From a virus, in the IMG/VR virus record IMGVR_UViG_3300022745_000628, positions 1 through 64,000 of that record: a DNA stretch of 64,000 nt; one strand, written 5' to 3'. How positions within the stretch are numbered: the stretch's first letter is position 1; every line of letters starts with the position of its first letter. Position numbers and translations under genes: made by a program. Shown in pieces: positions 15,447 through 23,886 of this stretch. A model generated the notes under the pieces. That model was not told where the DNA came from, searched no databases, and saw only the letters and a program-made list of their open reading frames with translations.

Positions 15447-16138
15447 GCGATCCATGTCTTGCGATTCAACGCGGAAGTTGGTCTGTTGCCCAGCTTCCAA
15501 AGCTTGTTTTGCAAAGATGGCTGAAAAAGTTGCGGAATGTGCATACTTGCGAAGTAGAGCAAAAATGCGCATTTTTTATGCAAGTGGCGGATAGCATAAT
15601 CGGTGCATCCGCCGCTTTGTCGTTATGGCCTGTCCGAACGATTATGTATCGGGAGCTGCTGCGATTATCAAAATCACCGGATTTCGCCGACATGTCGGTG
15701 ACAGACGTTGAACAGCTAGTGTTCGAGGTGTTGCAACTTCGACTAAAGCATTTACAGTACGATAAGGATGCTATCGAGTTGTACGATAAGCTGAAACACG
15801 TATGCCGAGCGCGTGGAAAAAACAGGCATCTGATCAGTTCCGTATTAGACGCACCGCGTGCGAATATTGCACGTTATGTAGTTAATACGGGACACCCGTT
15901 TCAGAAGTCCGTTAAGCACGGCGAGAACGCGTGTAGACTGGGTCGGCGCTGTAACAAGCATATGGAGGATGCCGACAATCCAGAATTACTTGCCGACAAG
16001 GTGTCGGAAGAATCAGAAATGATTTTGCAGTGCATGGCGCCAGCGGATCATGGCGAGTTCACAGGCTTAGGGCCGAGTAGGCGAGCTATTCGGACTAGCT
16101 GGCAAGATAGGACTATCGGAAATAGGCGTAAAAGCTGA
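15416..16138 (+). CDS. Hypothetical protein (240 aa)
   Basis: ATG at 15416 lies inside the previous gene. A hydrophobic patch occurs near residue 55-75 (VADSIIGASAALSLWPV). The middle is helical (VTDVEQLVFEVLQLRLKHL), and the C-terminal third is basic with several Cys and His. No family recognised. It is followed by a strong terminator. Confidence 0.6.
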   Translation: MSTSTTIGLLSDPCLAIQRGSWSVAQLPKLVLQRWLKKLRNVHTCEVEQKCAFFMQVADSIIGASAALSLWPVRTIMYRELLRLSKSPDFADMSVTDVEQLVFEVLQLRLKHLQYDKDAIELYDKLKHVCRARGKNRHLISSVLDAPRANIARYVVNTGHPFQKSVKHGENACRLGRRCNKHMEDADNPELLADKVSEESEMILQCMAPADHGEFTGLGPSRRAIRTSWQDRTIGNRRKS

Positions 16139-16159
16139 CAATCCGATGTAAGCCACAAG

Positions 16160-16194
16160 AGCCTGGCGGTGCAAACTGCCAGGCTTTCTTTTTT
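16160..16194 (+). terminator. Rho-independent terminator
   Basis: AGCCTGGC (16160-16167) pairs perfectly with GCCAGGCT (16178-16185), and the stem extends inward. TTTCTTTTTT follows. Confidence 0.85.
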
Positions 16195-16217
16195 ATTTCA
16201 TATTTAAGGGTCAAAAA

Positions 16218-16880
16218 ATGCATTTTAGGACTACTAGCCCCACGACTAACGTGGCTGCTACGACAATGTGTTACTGGAAAGCGGCCATAACCAATTTTTC
16301 GAATACGTCGGAATATGCTGATAGTTCGGAGCCGGGCAGTGTATACGCGGAACTGATCTCAGCTATGTCGCCTGTGCCGGCATCCGGCGCTAACAGTGTA
16401 ACAAACGTATTGAACAATTGGCCTGAGCGCGAGACGCGGTTTGAAACAGCGGTACACAGCACCATCGAAAAGCTCAGTGTTTGGCTCGACACCAAAGATA
16501 TTCATGATTGGGGCAGCGCAACGGTGTACGTGCGTACCGCGATTAAACTGCATATGATGATCAGTACGATCATGGCCGACATGATCTGGTACAGGCGTTT
16601 GCGAAAATTGAATTACGTTGCTGCAAACGATATGTTTGACAAACAAACCGAGCAGATATTATCCGAATTTCCGCTGAACAGGCTATGTCGGTTTCTTTTG
16701 GACAGTTATGATAGCAAGCCAGCGCGCCGAGCTAGTATTTTGGCGACGCAACGCGGGCTGCTTTACGGGCTACACCTGTTGGATGCGCCGGTTCTTTGGA
16801 AATCAAGCCGTAGGCATTTGCAATCAGAAATTGACGCTCATCCAGCAGCTAAAGACTGGCTAACCTACACTTTTCTTTAG
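16218..16880 (+). CDS. Hypothetical protein (220 aa)
   Basis: ATG at 16218 follows AAGGGTCAAAAA. Mostly helical. Notable segments are VYVRTAIKLHMMISTIMADMIW near residue 100 and a C-terminal helix rich in Arg and Leu. It does not resemble a known family. Confidence 0.6.
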   Translation: MHFRTTSPTTNVAATTMCYWKAAITNFSNTSEYADSSEPGSVYAELISAMSPVPASGANSVTNVLNNWPERETRFETAVHSTIEKLSVWLDTKDIHDWGSATVYVRTAIKLHMMISTIMADMIWYRRLRKLNYVAANDMFDKQTEQILSEFPLNRLCRFLLDSYDSKPARRASILATQRGLLYGLHLLDAPVLWKSSRRHLQSEIDAHPAAKDWLTYTFL

Positions 16881-16900
16881 ATTTGACTTGTAATCCAAAA

Positions 16901-16930
16901 CAACCCGCGGTAAAAATGTACCGCGGGTTG
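16901..16930 (+). promoter_or_regulatory. 12-bp perfect leader hairpin
   Basis: CAACCCGCGGTA (16901-16912) and TACCGCGGGTTG (16919-16930) pair perfectly around AAAATG. No U-run follows, and the next gene starts 34 bases later, so a leader or processing role is likelier than termination. Confidence 0.5.
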
Positions 16931-16963
16931 AACATAGTAAAGCAGGAGTGCAGGAAACATAGA

Positions 16964-17137
16964 ATGGAAAAATTACGACAAACGACATTCGCCGAACTGT
17001 CAGATACGCTGCGGGCAGAATTCGATGTAAAATCGGACGATAGGCAGGTTGCACGCGTGTACGAGGTGCTGGCAGAAATGCTGAACACTCACGGAGCTGT
17101 CAAAGTACTGGAGCATTTAAAAAAGCTGAATAAATAA
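16964..17137 (+). CDS. Small helical protein (57 aa)
   Basis: GCAGGAA precedes the ATG. An acidic-basic helical protein (FAELSDTLRAEFDV, VYEVLAEML, VKVLEHLKKLNK). Length and charge pattern would suit a small regulator or adaptor; not assigned. Confidence 0.55.
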   Translation: MEKLRQTTFAELSDTLRAEFDVKSDDRQVARVYEVLAEMLNTHGAVKVLEHLKKLNK

Positions 17138-17188
17138 TCGGACAGCTTATCATCGCAATTTTCATTGAAACTATTTCGGATACTCGAT

Positions 17189-17695
17189 ATGGCAGCCAGT
17201 AATGCAAATATTTCAAACAACGGAGCGGCTTGGCAGAATGGAACATGGGCTCCTACTGCACCAGTTTGGCCAGAGACCATCTTATACGGTTACCCACCGA
17301 ATTACATGCTAAACGGGAATAATGGCGCTGTAATATCCGGAAATCACGGTGTGCAGGTATCATCTGGGGCGACGTACTGGTCGAGCAGTACAAATAGAAA
17401 AGGAAAAGCGCGGAAAATAAAAACAACTGCCGAAATAGAGGCGGACGCCAAACCATTCACATTTGATACTTTGTTTAAAATGTTGCGCGATGGCGAGGGT
17501 GCAAACATATTAACGCGTGTAGTAGGATCGATATCGCTTTATCAGGTAATGTTATTTAGTAAAAGCGGCCAGCGGATCATTTTCGAAGTGACTGCCGTTG
17601 AGCCAGCTAAAGCATTTAAAAAACTGGTGATTAAGCATCTAAAGGTATTGCGAGCTTCGCGAATGTCCGCAGTCGATGCGCCGGCTGCGCCGTAA
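17189..17695 (+). CDS. Hypothetical protein with aromatic/Gly-rich N-terminus (168 aa)
   Basis: Start ATG 17189 (an ATG/TTG 24 bases upstream is possible). Residues 10-70 are rich in Asn, Gly, Trp and Tyr. A basic stretch (RKGKARKIK) follows, then a compact alpha/beta domain (FTFDTLFKMLRDGEG, FSKSGQRIIFEVTAVE). Unrecognised. Confidence 0.6.
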   Translation: MAASNANISNNGAAWQNGTWAPTAPVWPETILYGYPPNYMLNGNNGAVISGNHGVQVSSGATYWSSSTNRKGKARKIKTTAEIEADAKPFTFDTLFKMLRDGEGANILTRVVGSISLYQVMLFSKSGQRIIFEVTAVEPAKAFKKLVIKHLKVLRASRMSAVDAPAAP

Positions 17696-17742
17696 TGTTT
17701 TGCAAACACACTACGTCTTTCAATATTTAAGCAGGTCGTGAC

Positions 17743-18018
17743 ATGCTGGCACCAAATGAGCGTATGTGGCGCGTATTGAACACGCGCGGAACATTGCGGC
17801 TGACACCGATTCCTAACGAAGAGATACATACTTTTATAAATGTGAACGAGCATATTGATTGCAGGCACTACAATAGTGTGACTATCGACGATGCTTTGCA
17901 ACACAACTCTTCTAAAGGCACTCAGCGATTATTCAGCCTTTTTAACATTCGATTAGAATTTGAGGCCGCAGTCCTAGCTACGGAATATGCCGCAAATAAA
18001 CGGAGCCCGCGGAAATGA
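17743..18018 (+). CDS. MW-KL family protein, outlying copy A1 (91 aa)
   Basis: N-terminus MLAPNERMWRVLNTRG carries the N-x-x-M-W-x-x-L signature. The middle (H-I-D-C-R-H-Y-N-S-V-T-I) matches copy A3 (H-L-D-C-E-H-W-C-S-A-T-I), showing A1 and A3 are close relatives. AGCAGGTCGTGAC precedes the ATG. It lies 10 kb before the main array. Confidence 0.75.
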   Translation: MLAPNERMWRVLNTRGTLRLTPIPNEEIHTFINVNEHIDCRHYNSVTIDDALQHNSSKGTQRLFSLFNIRLEFEAAVLATEYAANKRSPRK

Positions 18019-18296
18019 GAAATTTGAATTTGAAGATGTGGTGTAGGCTGCACATGTTACATAAACCCGAAGACGCTGCTAATATATTACCGATGTGCGG
18101 GCGACCTAGAAATATTCGCTTAGAAGGCGGACTAACTACAATAAACGCGTTCGCTCGGCCCGCACATATGGTGACCGCACTATGTTCTGCGCGTGTAATA
18201 GTTGCCGGTACCCCTCCACTTTTTGATACATCTCGTAATGTGGATTACATAGTGTGCTACGAATTGACAAATAATAACCGGCATTTGAGCTATTAA
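18015..18296 (+). CDS. MW-KL family protein, outlying copy A2 (93 aa)
   Basis: ATGA-coupled to A1. Starts MRNLNLKMWCRLHML. The remainder differs from A1 and A3, with a Pro/Gly-rich centre and a C-terminal strand (VDYIVCYELT). Confidence 0.75.
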   Translation: MRNLNLKMWCRLHMLHKPEDAANILPMCGRPRNIRLEGGLTTINAFARPAHMVTALCSARVIVAGTPPLFDTSRNVDYIVCYELTNNNRHLSY

Positions 18297-18342
18297 TGAC
18301 TAAACATATTCAAGCATCGAAAACTCAGCAGAAACGTATTAA

Positions 18343-18636
18343 ATGAGTACACCTAATGTAGATATGTGGAAGAAAATCAATACTAGAGCTACAGTATTCT
18401 TTTCAACAGTACCTGATGAAGATGACACGGTATCTATAGATATCGATAGGCATCTGGATTGCGAGCACTGGTGTAGTGCTACCATAAGTGCAATACTGCA
18501 AATTAATTCTACCAATCCACGCATTTTCGCGGGGAACCCTGTACGCAAAAGTATTGTAAAAACAACACGCTGTTGTATAGTGCGCTGGGTGGCGCCCCTA
18601 CTCGGCACTCCGGAGTGGCGCCACTGTTTGGGGTAG
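18343..18636 (+). CDS. MW-KL family protein, outlying copy A3 (97 aa)
   Basis: Starts MSTPNVDMWKKINTRATVFF. It shares the D-x-D-R-H-L-D-C-E-H-W core with A1. The last 25 residues are encoded across a GC-rich inverted repeat (GTGGCGCC at 18589 with GGCGCCAC at 18617), so the C-terminus may have been altered by insertion of that hairpin, which may end the transcript. Confidence 0.7.
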   Translation: MSTPNVDMWKKINTRATVFFSTVPDEDDTVSIDIDRHLDCEHWCSATISAILQINSTNPRIFAGNPVRKSIVKTTRCCIVRWVAPLLGTPEWRHCLG

Positions 18637-18643
18637 AGCCGCG

Positions 18644-18654
18644 TACTATAATGA
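18644..18654 (+). promoter_or_regulatory. Possible promoter -10 (TACTATAATG)
   Basis: TATAAT lies 26 bases before the gene at 18680 and directly after the GC-rich hairpin that ends the A1-A3 group. Confidence 0.4.
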
Positions 18655-18679
18655 ACCACATTTATGCTTCGAGATATTA

Positions 18680-19105
18680 ATGACTAAACATACACATCAT
18701 GTTTGTTGTAGCGCGTCCAGATTTAAACCGGTAGGTAGTCCTGGTTGTTCGTGTAAAGCCATAGGCAATAACTTAACGAATATCTCAAGTGAGGAGGTGA
18801 CTTTGCCAACAGAAGATTCAGATGCGTCGGAAAATCAGCGCTCGACTAAAAGAGCCGTGCGCAGACACCATAAGCAAAGAATGCGTGATAAAGCGCGATT
18901 CATTGTTGGCGTAATTTGGAATTACGCCACCGGAAATACCAAACGCCCAGATATAGTTCAAGATGCAGTGCACAACGCGGATAACATTACGCAATGTAGT
19001 TGCGATGCTTGCTGCAATCCGCGAAGAAGCAAATATCGAGAGAAAAAAGGTAAGACTTTGCAAGAGTTGAAATCCGATTACGATTTGGAAGACGAGCAGC
19101 TGTAA
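18680..19105 (+). CDS. CSC-x2-C-NPRR zinc-binding-type protein (141 aa)
   Basis: Residues 56-75 (RSTKRAVRRHHKQRMRDKAR) are a basic helix. Near residue 110 is C-S-C-D-A-C-C-N-P-R-R followed by KGKTLQELK. This basic helix plus C-S-C-x2-C-x-N-P-R-R plus T-L-Q-E arrangement is a small family I know from many bacteria and phages, unassigned in function and probably metal-binding. The first 50 residues carry extra cysteines and look like a local addition. Confidence 0.7.
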   Translation: MTKHTHHVCCSASRFKPVGSPGCSCKAIGNNLTNISSEEVTLPTEDSDASENQRSTKRAVRRHHKQRMRDKARFIVGVIWNYATGNTKRPDIVQDAVHNADNITQCSCDACCNPRRSKYREKKGKTLQELKSDYDLEDEQL

Positions 19106-19377
19106 TGGCAGAAGAAGAGCCATTGCGGATTGTAGAACTAAGGCAGGCGTTTCAGTGGTTTTGTGAAGATTGCGGACACAGCAATTTTGCACAAAGCAGG
19201 GTAGCCGAATTGACAGATGCCGATCGGGAAACGGTGTACCGTACTTTTCACCAATTAGAGCCGTATGCGGAATTACCAGAAAATTGGGAAGATTTTGATA
19301 TGTGCTGCATCCCGACGCGAGTAACATGTGAAGTTTGTAAAACTAAATTTAGTACGCAATCTGAGGAGCGATGTTAA
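19105..19377 (+). CDS. Small double CxxC protein (90 aa)
   Basis: TAATG-coupled. CEDCGH near residue 20 and CEVCKTKF near residue 75 give two C-x2-C pairs, as in a zinc ribbon. The middle is acidic. It probably works with its coupled neighbours, in a group I regard as typical phage accessory genes. Confidence 0.7.
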   Translation: MAEEEPLRIVELRQAFQWFCEDCGHSNFAQSRVAELTDADRETVYRTFHQLEPYAELPENWEDFDMCCIPTRVTCEVCKTKFSTQSEERC

Positions 19378-19727
19378 TGAAAAAAAGTAAGGCAGGTAAA
19401 GCGCCTACCGAAAATTCTGCGCAAGCGGCAGCGGGCGCAGAAGTGTTTAACTTAAGCGGGGCAAAATATCTTCGTGAGATTCATTGCATACAGGGCTCGA
19501 AAGTGGACGTGTACTCTGTTTTAGAAGCGTTTGCGGTAACTTGTCCGGCCAGACAGCATGCAATTAAAAAATTGCTTTGCACCGGTTTACGCGGTAAAGG
19601 CGATGTTATTCAAGATCTGACAGAAGCCAAAGACGCGATAGATCGCGCTGTTTATATGGAAAAAGCCAGACAAGCCGCTGCGAAAGCTGCGCAAGCCGCG
19701 ACACCTGAAGTTACCTATACAACTTAA
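19377..19727 (+). CDS. Phage-type protein of unknown function (116 aa)
   Basis: GAGGAG lies 8 bases before the ATG at 19377. The core K-Y-L-R-E-I-H ... VDVYSVLEAF-x-VTCPA-x2-HAIKKLL-C-x-G-L-R-G-K-G-D ... DL-x-EA is familiar from phage and prophage proteins, mostly annotated hypothetical. The C-terminal Ala-rich tail is a local feature. Confidence 0.75.
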   Translation: MKKSKAGKAPTENSAQAAAGAEVFNLSGAKYLREIHCIQGSKVDVYSVLEAFAVTCPARQHAIKKLLCTGLRGKGDVIQDLTEAKDAIDRAVYMEKARQAAAKAAQAATPEVTYTT

Positions 19728-19781
19728 ATGCCATCCAAATCCCCAGGCCTTATGGCCACAAAACATTTGAAGGAACCTGTA

Positions 19782-20249
19782 ATGGAATTGAGAAGTGATT
19801 TGCTCGAACGCAAAGTGCACATAAATCGAGCTGTGTTACTGGATAAGTTGCGCCTTAACCGTGAGCAGCACATTGCCGATTACCGAGCAGCTGTTACTGG
19901 CTATAAGCAAGAATTGACTGCTAAGTTAAACGCGGCGTTCAAAGACGCTGTCACGCAGATGGGCGTTCGACAACGCACAGAGATAGCGCGAATTGAAGCG
20001 CTGCAGGATGACGCCATTCCACGACAAGCTGCCAAATATTTGGTATCAGACGCTATCGTCATCAATATGCCTGTGCCGAAATCGTATGAGCCAATGTATA
20101 ACTTGGCCATCGATATCGCCGAACTCGACGTGCGAGATACGCTCGAACTTACCTTGACGGAGTTTAATGCCTGGATGCGCGACGTCTGGGACTGGAGCGA
20201 TGAATTCGCTAATACTACGAAGTTGTACTTCAACGCGAATTCCAAATAA
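19782..20249 (+). CDS. Phage-type helical protein (155 aa)
   Basis: AAGGA precedes the ATG at 19782 (an in-frame ATG at 19728 directly abuts the upstream stop). The first half is coiled-coil-like (DLLERKVHINRAVLLDKL). The end, P-K-S-Y-E-P-M-Y-N-L-A-I-D ... L-T-L-T-E-F-x2-W-M-R-D-x-W-D-W-S, matches a family often found beside the preceding gene in phages. Role unknown. Confidence 0.7.
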   Translation: MELRSDLLERKVHINRAVLLDKLRLNREQHIADYRAAVTGYKQELTAKLNAAFKDAVTQMGVRQRTEIARIEALQDDAIPRQAAKYLVSDAIVINMPVPKSYEPMYNLAIDIAELDVRDTLELTLTEFNAWMRDVWDWSDEFANTTKLYFNANSK

Positions 20250-20274
20250 CATTTAGTTCCGACGGTTTACGTGT

Positions 20275-20310
20275 TCCGCGGTGCTATAGTACCGCGGACG
20301 CGTTTCTTTT
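20275..20310 (+). terminator. Terminator-like hairpin containing the GTACC palindrome
   Basis: TCCGCGGT (20275-20282) pairs with ACCGCGGA (20291-20298) around GCTATAGT, then CGCGTTTCTTTT. It overlaps the palindromic core GGTGCTATAGTACC, which also occurs near 26311 and 45015. It separates the 18.7-20.2 kb unit from the first MW-KL block. Confidence 0.6.
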
Positions 20311-20328
20311 ACTACTCGAAGGTAAGAT

Positions 20329-20568
20329 ATGCAATTAGGTATAAATCGCCGCATGTGGCATAAATTGGCCATGTCGTCTGAAGGATTAAGTGGAAGTGTC
20401 CCATCAAACGTGCTTTATGTAGGAGCAGCAAGCCTTCCAAACTATGTGCACGCCGTAGTTACCAAACCATTTAGGATTTCTAGGCATGTCAAAGCCCCCG
20501 TATACAATATCATTAGCTGCGTAGCACTTTTTCCGCATAAACTACAGAAGGCGTTCTCAAATTACTAG
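20329..20568 (+). CDS. MW-KL family protein B1 (79 aa)
   Basis: Starts MQLGINRRMWHKLAM, a near-perfect signature. A Y-V-G stands at the place of Y-A-G (residue 31). GAAGGTAAG precedes the ATG. First of seven consecutive small genes. Confidence 0.8.
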   Translation: MQLGINRRMWHKLAMSSEGLSGSVPSNVLYVGAASLPNYVHAVVTKPFRISRHVKAPVYNIISCVALFPHKLQKAFSNY

Positions 20569-20575
20569 TGCAGCT

Positions 20576-20854
20576 ATGGGTGCAATGATGGCGAGAAAAG
20601 TAACGTTCGCCCAGATGAAGCTAGGTGCTAACTGCAATACCGTATCGCCAGACAATGTGAGCCTCATGGCACTGTGTACGCCAGACGATATATTAGAAAT
20701 GCTCCATAAATCCTTATATAGCAGAGTTAGGCGGTTAGATCGTATCACAGCAGTATGCTTATACGTGCAATATATCACCTACTTTGAGCGTAAGGATATA
20801 CGAGTGGCGCCTGGTAATATGTTTCACCATTGGATGTTCAAAACTGGAGTATAA
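20576..20854 (+). CDS. MW-KL family protein B2, divergent (92 aa)
   Basis: The signature is eroded to VTFAQMKLGA. It is assigned to the family by size, place and coupling rather than sequence. The middle (RLDRITAVCLYVQYITYF) is hydrophobic. Confidence 0.55.
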   Translation: MGAMMARKVTFAQMKLGANCNTVSPDNVSLMALCTPDDILEMLHKSLYSRVRRLDRITAVCLYVQYITYFERKDIRVAPGNMFHHWMFKTGV

Positions 20855-20855
20855 C

Positions 20856-21128
20856 ATGAGTGCCGCTATAAATATAGAAATGTGGAAAACATTGAATATG
20901 GGTGAGAAGGCGCACATTATTGCTAATACTTGCGGCCCAGCCATGTACCGTGTAATTGGTGCTATGCACGGCGATATAGTTTTTCGCCATACAGGTGCAG
21001 CGTTGTACAGCGTAGTAGCCGTGCTGGACTACAAGGCTATCTCGTACACTAGGTGTATAATCCCGATCAGAGTTGCTATGGCAGACATATGCGACAGGTG
21101 GATGCACAATGCCCAACACTTCACATAA
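20856..21128 (+). CDS. MW-KL family protein B3 (90 aa)
   Basis: Starts MSAAINIEMWKTLNM one base after the previous stop. Four aromatic Tyr and two His follow in the centre. Clear member. Confidence 0.8.
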   Translation: MSAAINIEMWKTLNMGEKAHIIANTCGPAMYRVIGAMHGDIVFRHTGAALYSVVAVLDYKAISYTRCIIPIRVAMADICDRWMHNAQHFT

Positions 21129-21318
21129 TATGGTAATAGTGCGATATATGGTCGGTAGACAAATGTTTCGCCTAGTATTCTATAAATATGATGGAACGCA
21201 GTACATGTATCAGGTACGCACACCCATTGTTCTTGTAACTGGTAAGAAAACAGACGCCGTGGTCGAGTGCATTGAGTTTTACAGCTTGGTAGCTAATCAC
21301 AATGAACGCTATAGTTAA
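21109..21318 (+). CDS. MW-KL family protein B4 (69 aa)
   Basis: The signature reads V-G-R-Q-M-F-R-L, with Phe replacing Trp. Start either ATG 21109 (20-base overlap with B3) or ATG 21130. The product is short, with central strands (FYKYDGTQYMYQV). Confidence 0.65.
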   Translation: MPNTSHNMVIVRYMVGRQMFRLVFYKYDGTQYMYQVRTPIVLVTGKKTDAVVECIEFYSLVANHNERYS

Positions 21319-21670
21319 AATAATGCCAGAGCCGGTTGCCGAGAGTTTATCCGTTCGAATGTTTCGAACATTAACTATGTCCGAAGTTATGGATATAAAA
21401 ACGATACTGCTAACTCCGAAGTACGGGTGTCAAGTTAGCGATGTGTATTTGGTGTTTGAAAATTATAACTGTGTGAGAGTTAGCATATTGCTTCATGACG
21501 AGACCAGCATAGTTCGTTACTGGGAGGTTACGCGTAAATACAACCAACTTACAGTTAACCGAGGCGCATATACATATACTACGCTAGCAGATGTTTGTTT
21601 AAATGAATTTTGCACCGTTAAAGAGATTCGCGAAATCACGGCAGCGGCTCTGTACAGCACCAGTAGTTAA
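21302..21670 (+). CDS. MW-KL family protein B5, long form (122 aa)
   Basis: Signature S-V-R-M-F-R-T-L-T-M at residues 17-26. It is longer than most members, with a Tyr-rich strand region (RYWEVTRKYNQLTV) and a helical end. B4 and B5 both use M-F. Confidence 0.7.
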   Translation: MNAIVKIMPEPVAESLSVRMFRTLTMSEVMDIKTILLTPKYGCQVSDVYLVFENYNCVRVSILLHDETSIVRYWEVTRKYNQLTVNRGAYTYTTLADVCLNEFCTVKEIREITAAALYSTSS

Positions 21671-21703
21671 TATGGTAAGTATGTCCAGGAGGTTTCGCGG
21701 ATT

Positions 21704-21991
21704 ATGACAAGGTCTTTGAATAAGTTAATGTGGGATCGCATACATCCACAAAGGGCCGGTCATTGGCGTGTTAGCGACAACTGCCCTGTGGATGCGCCCT
21801 CTTTCGGAAAATTTGCCGAGAACTGTACGCATGCAAATGATTTCGTGAGTATGGAATGGTATTCTGCAGAGACACCGCATCCGGTATTTTCTGTTGGTAG
21901 AGGGCTTAGCCGCATCGAGGCGTCAGCACATATGGCATTGAATATTAAATATATGGAAACCACCGTACAAGAGCTTTACAGCTACAATTAG
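21704..21991 (+). CDS. MW-KL family protein B6 (95 aa)
   Basis: Starts MTRSLNKLMWDRIHPQ, close to the 37-39 kb subgroup consensus (NKLMWDRL). GGAGG at about 21688, 12 bases upstream, could be its SD. Confidence 0.8.
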   Translation: MTRSLNKLMWDRIHPQRAGHWRVSDNCPVDAPSFGKFAENCTHANDFVSMEWYSAETPHPVFSVGRGLSRIEASAHMALNIKYMETTVQELYSYN

Positions 21992-21997
21992 GGCCGA

Positions 21998-22408
21998 ATG
22001 GAGACGCAAATGCTTAAATCTCAGCAAGTAGATTATCCGCTAACCTGCAAAATGTGGGATAAGCTAAATATGGCGACACCACCCCAATTTCGCAGTAGGC
22101 CGTGGAGCTACTGCTATCCTGGAGAGGTAGCGCCTGGCCGTGTACTCGATCCGCCTTATCGCGGAACTGTATATGACTGTGAAAATTACATTTTAAATAC
22201 TAAGGCCGCTATACACACTTTAACAAGAACTATGTCGTGGTACACTACCGCCGTGCCTGCGGCACCTAACATGTTTGCGGCCAGCCGCGCGACGCTGCAC
22301 GTAACCTATATGCATACTCGCTACCTACTTAGCAGCGTATTGTTTGCGCTACGTAACTTGCCAATAGACCCTACTTTTGACGATTTAGAATCGGAACTAG
22401 TAGATTAG
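21998..22408 (+). CDS. MW-KL family protein B7, long form (136 aa)
   Basis: Signature T-C-K-M-W-D-K-L-N-M at residues 16-25. The longest clear member, with extra Pro/Tyr-rich sequence after the motif and an acidic end (DDLESELVD). It closes the 20.3-22.4 kb block. Confidence 0.75.
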   Translation: METQMLKSQQVDYPLTCKMWDKLNMATPPQFRSRPWSYCYPGEVAPGRVLDPPYRGTVYDCENYILNTKAAIHTLTRTMSWYTTAVPAAPNMFAASRATLHVTYMHTRYLLSSVLFALRNLPIDPTFDDLESELVD

Positions 22409-22437
22409 GATTAAACGAGCACTGGAAAAGGATTTGG

Positions 22438-23145
22438 ATGCCAAAAGTTAAAATATCAGCGATATCCGACATACACGGGTATTTGCTACCAGTTACGCAA
22501 TTTGCAGGGCAAGACCTGTTGCTTATAGCCGGGGATATTGCAGGCAATGCGCATACTGCGAGGAAATTCTATTGGTCTGAATTTGATCCGTGGCTAAGAA
22601 AATTGCGGATGCAAGGGGTTACGGTTATAGGTATAGCCGGCAACCACGACGTTTTATTTGAACAAGAGCCAGACATACCGTACCGATTAGCTTGGACTTA
22701 TCTGGCCGATCAAGCTTGTGAATTCTGCGGTTTACGGATCTACGGTACGCCGTGGCAGCCCAAACCGCCAGATTTACGGATAGCACACGACAGCTGGGCA
22801 TTCGGGGCTAATTCCACGCAGCTCGAGCATATGTTTAGCAAGATCCCTAGCGATTTAGATATTTTGCTAGCACACGGTCCGCCGCTTGGTTGTCTAGATT
22901 CCGTGCCAATTAGTAATTCGCGTTACAACTCGCAGCCTGGTGTTATCACGACAGCTATGTTAGGTTCGTCAAGTATGGCCAAAGCCATAGTGACCAAACG
23001 CCCGAAAATCGCGGTATTTGGCCACATACACGAGTCATACGGCGTTGCTACAATTTGTGAAACGACAGCTTATAACGCAGCGGTCGTAAACGCTGAATAT
23101 CAACTGACTAACGCACCGCACGTATTTGAATTAGAAAGCCGGTAA
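22438..23145 (+). CDS. Calcineurin-like metallophosphoesterase (235 aa)
   Basis: All five motifs of the fold are present: D11-I-H13, G-D33 within GDIAGN, G68-N-H-D71, H146 within AHGPP, and G195-H-x-H198. These residues hold a two-metal centre that hydrolyses phosphodiesters or phosphomonoesters. At 235 residues it is a single-domain cytosolic enzyme similar to stand-alone phage and bacterial phosphoesterases. The substrate (nucleic acid, cyclic nucleotide or protein) cannot be told. AAAAGGATTTGG precedes the ATG. It sits between two MW-KL blocks. Confidence 0.9.
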   Translation: MPKVKISAISDIHGYLLPVTQFAGQDLLLIAGDIAGNAHTARKFYWSEFDPWLRKLRMQGVTVIGIAGNHDVLFEQEPDIPYRLAWTYLADQACEFCGLRIYGTPWQPKPPDLRIAHDSWAFGANSTQLEHMFSKIPSDLDILLAHGPPLGCLDSVPISNSRYNSQPGVITTAMLGSSSMAKAIVTKRPKIAVFGHIHESYGVATICETTAYNAAVVNAEYQLTNAPHVFELESR

Positions 23146-23151
23146 TCCAAA

Positions 23152-23496
23152 TTGAATAACGAAGCCATTATCCAGCGCAAAACAGGCAGGGAAAAAGCCG
23201 AAAGTTTGCTAGCGGAGCTCGCTGGATTAAATATGCCGCATGAAACGTGCCGGGCATTTTGGCGGGCCATACTGCTGGGAATGCCGCCAGAGTACAATTC
23301 GTGTGTTTCGACAGTTATGTCGGATAAACAGGCAAAAGCGTTTGAAAAATTGCGGCCGAGCATGACGTTGCCACCAAATAGTTGCTACGCAGATATCGAT
23401 ATTAATACCCTAACTGAGTTCTTGGATCGTACAAAAGAGTTAAAAGCTTATATCAATAGCGATAGAGGCCAACACAGACTGAGAGTAGAAGGATAA
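23152..23496 (+). CDS. Hypothetical protein (114 aa)
   Basis: TTG start at 23152, 6 bases after the phosphoesterase. Helical, with conserved-looking FWRAILLGMPPEY near residue 40. Not recognised. Confidence 0.55.
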   Translation: MNNEAIIQRKTGREKAESLLAELAGLNMPHETCRAFWRAILLGMPPEYNSCVSTVMSDKQAKAFEKLRPSMTLPPNSCYADIDINTLTEFLDRTKELKAYINSDRGQHRLRVEG

Positions 23497-23502
23497 GCTG
23501 GT

Positions 23503-23886
23503 ATGCCAGTGCTTGAGAAAAAGAAAAAGTTGAGTTACAAAGGTAAGCGTGCAAATTGGACGGAAGAACAATTGGAACAACATAGGGCTAACAATCGGCG
23601 CTCACGGAAAAGAGTGAAAGAGCTGAATATTGTCAGTCCGGAAGAGTTAGCCGAGGTGGTTATGCGCATGGCAGTCATAGCCCAGGCGCTGAATAAAGCT
23701 ATCGCTAAGCTGCGTAACGATCGCAAAAGCTTGGCCTATATCTCTGAATTTCAGCTGAGCCAGCTTCTTGAGAAACAAGCCGATTTTTTAGAATCGGGTG
23801 CAAATATAAGTAGACACAAGCAGTTGGACGTGTTACTTCTTAGGTTGGAGCTCAATTTGGATGTACCAATCAGGGAGAAGATATAA
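23503..23886 (+). CDS. Basic helical protein (127 aa)
   Basis: The N-terminal 45 residues are very basic (EKKKKLSYKGKRANW, RRSRKRVKEL). A helical bundle with Leu/Ile heptads follows (LAEVVMRMAVIAQALNKAI). A nucleic-acid-binding or scaffold role is possible. It is TAATG-coupled to the next gene. Confidence 0.6.
   Translation: MPVLEKKKKLSYKGKRANWTEEQLEQHRANNRRSRKRVKELNIVSPEELAEVVMRMAVIAQALNKAIAKLRNDRKSLAYISEFQLSQLLEKQADFLESGANISRHKQLDVLLLRLELNLDVPIREKI

Noticed and set aside
15376-15594. + strand frame overlapping 15198 and 15416
   Set aside because: Fully covered by two other frames that have better starts and longer extents.
18588-18624. GC-rich inverted repeat in the 3' end of MW-KL copy A3 as a terminator
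   Set aside because: The 8-bp stem is good, but no U-run follows. Kept only as a comment on that gene.
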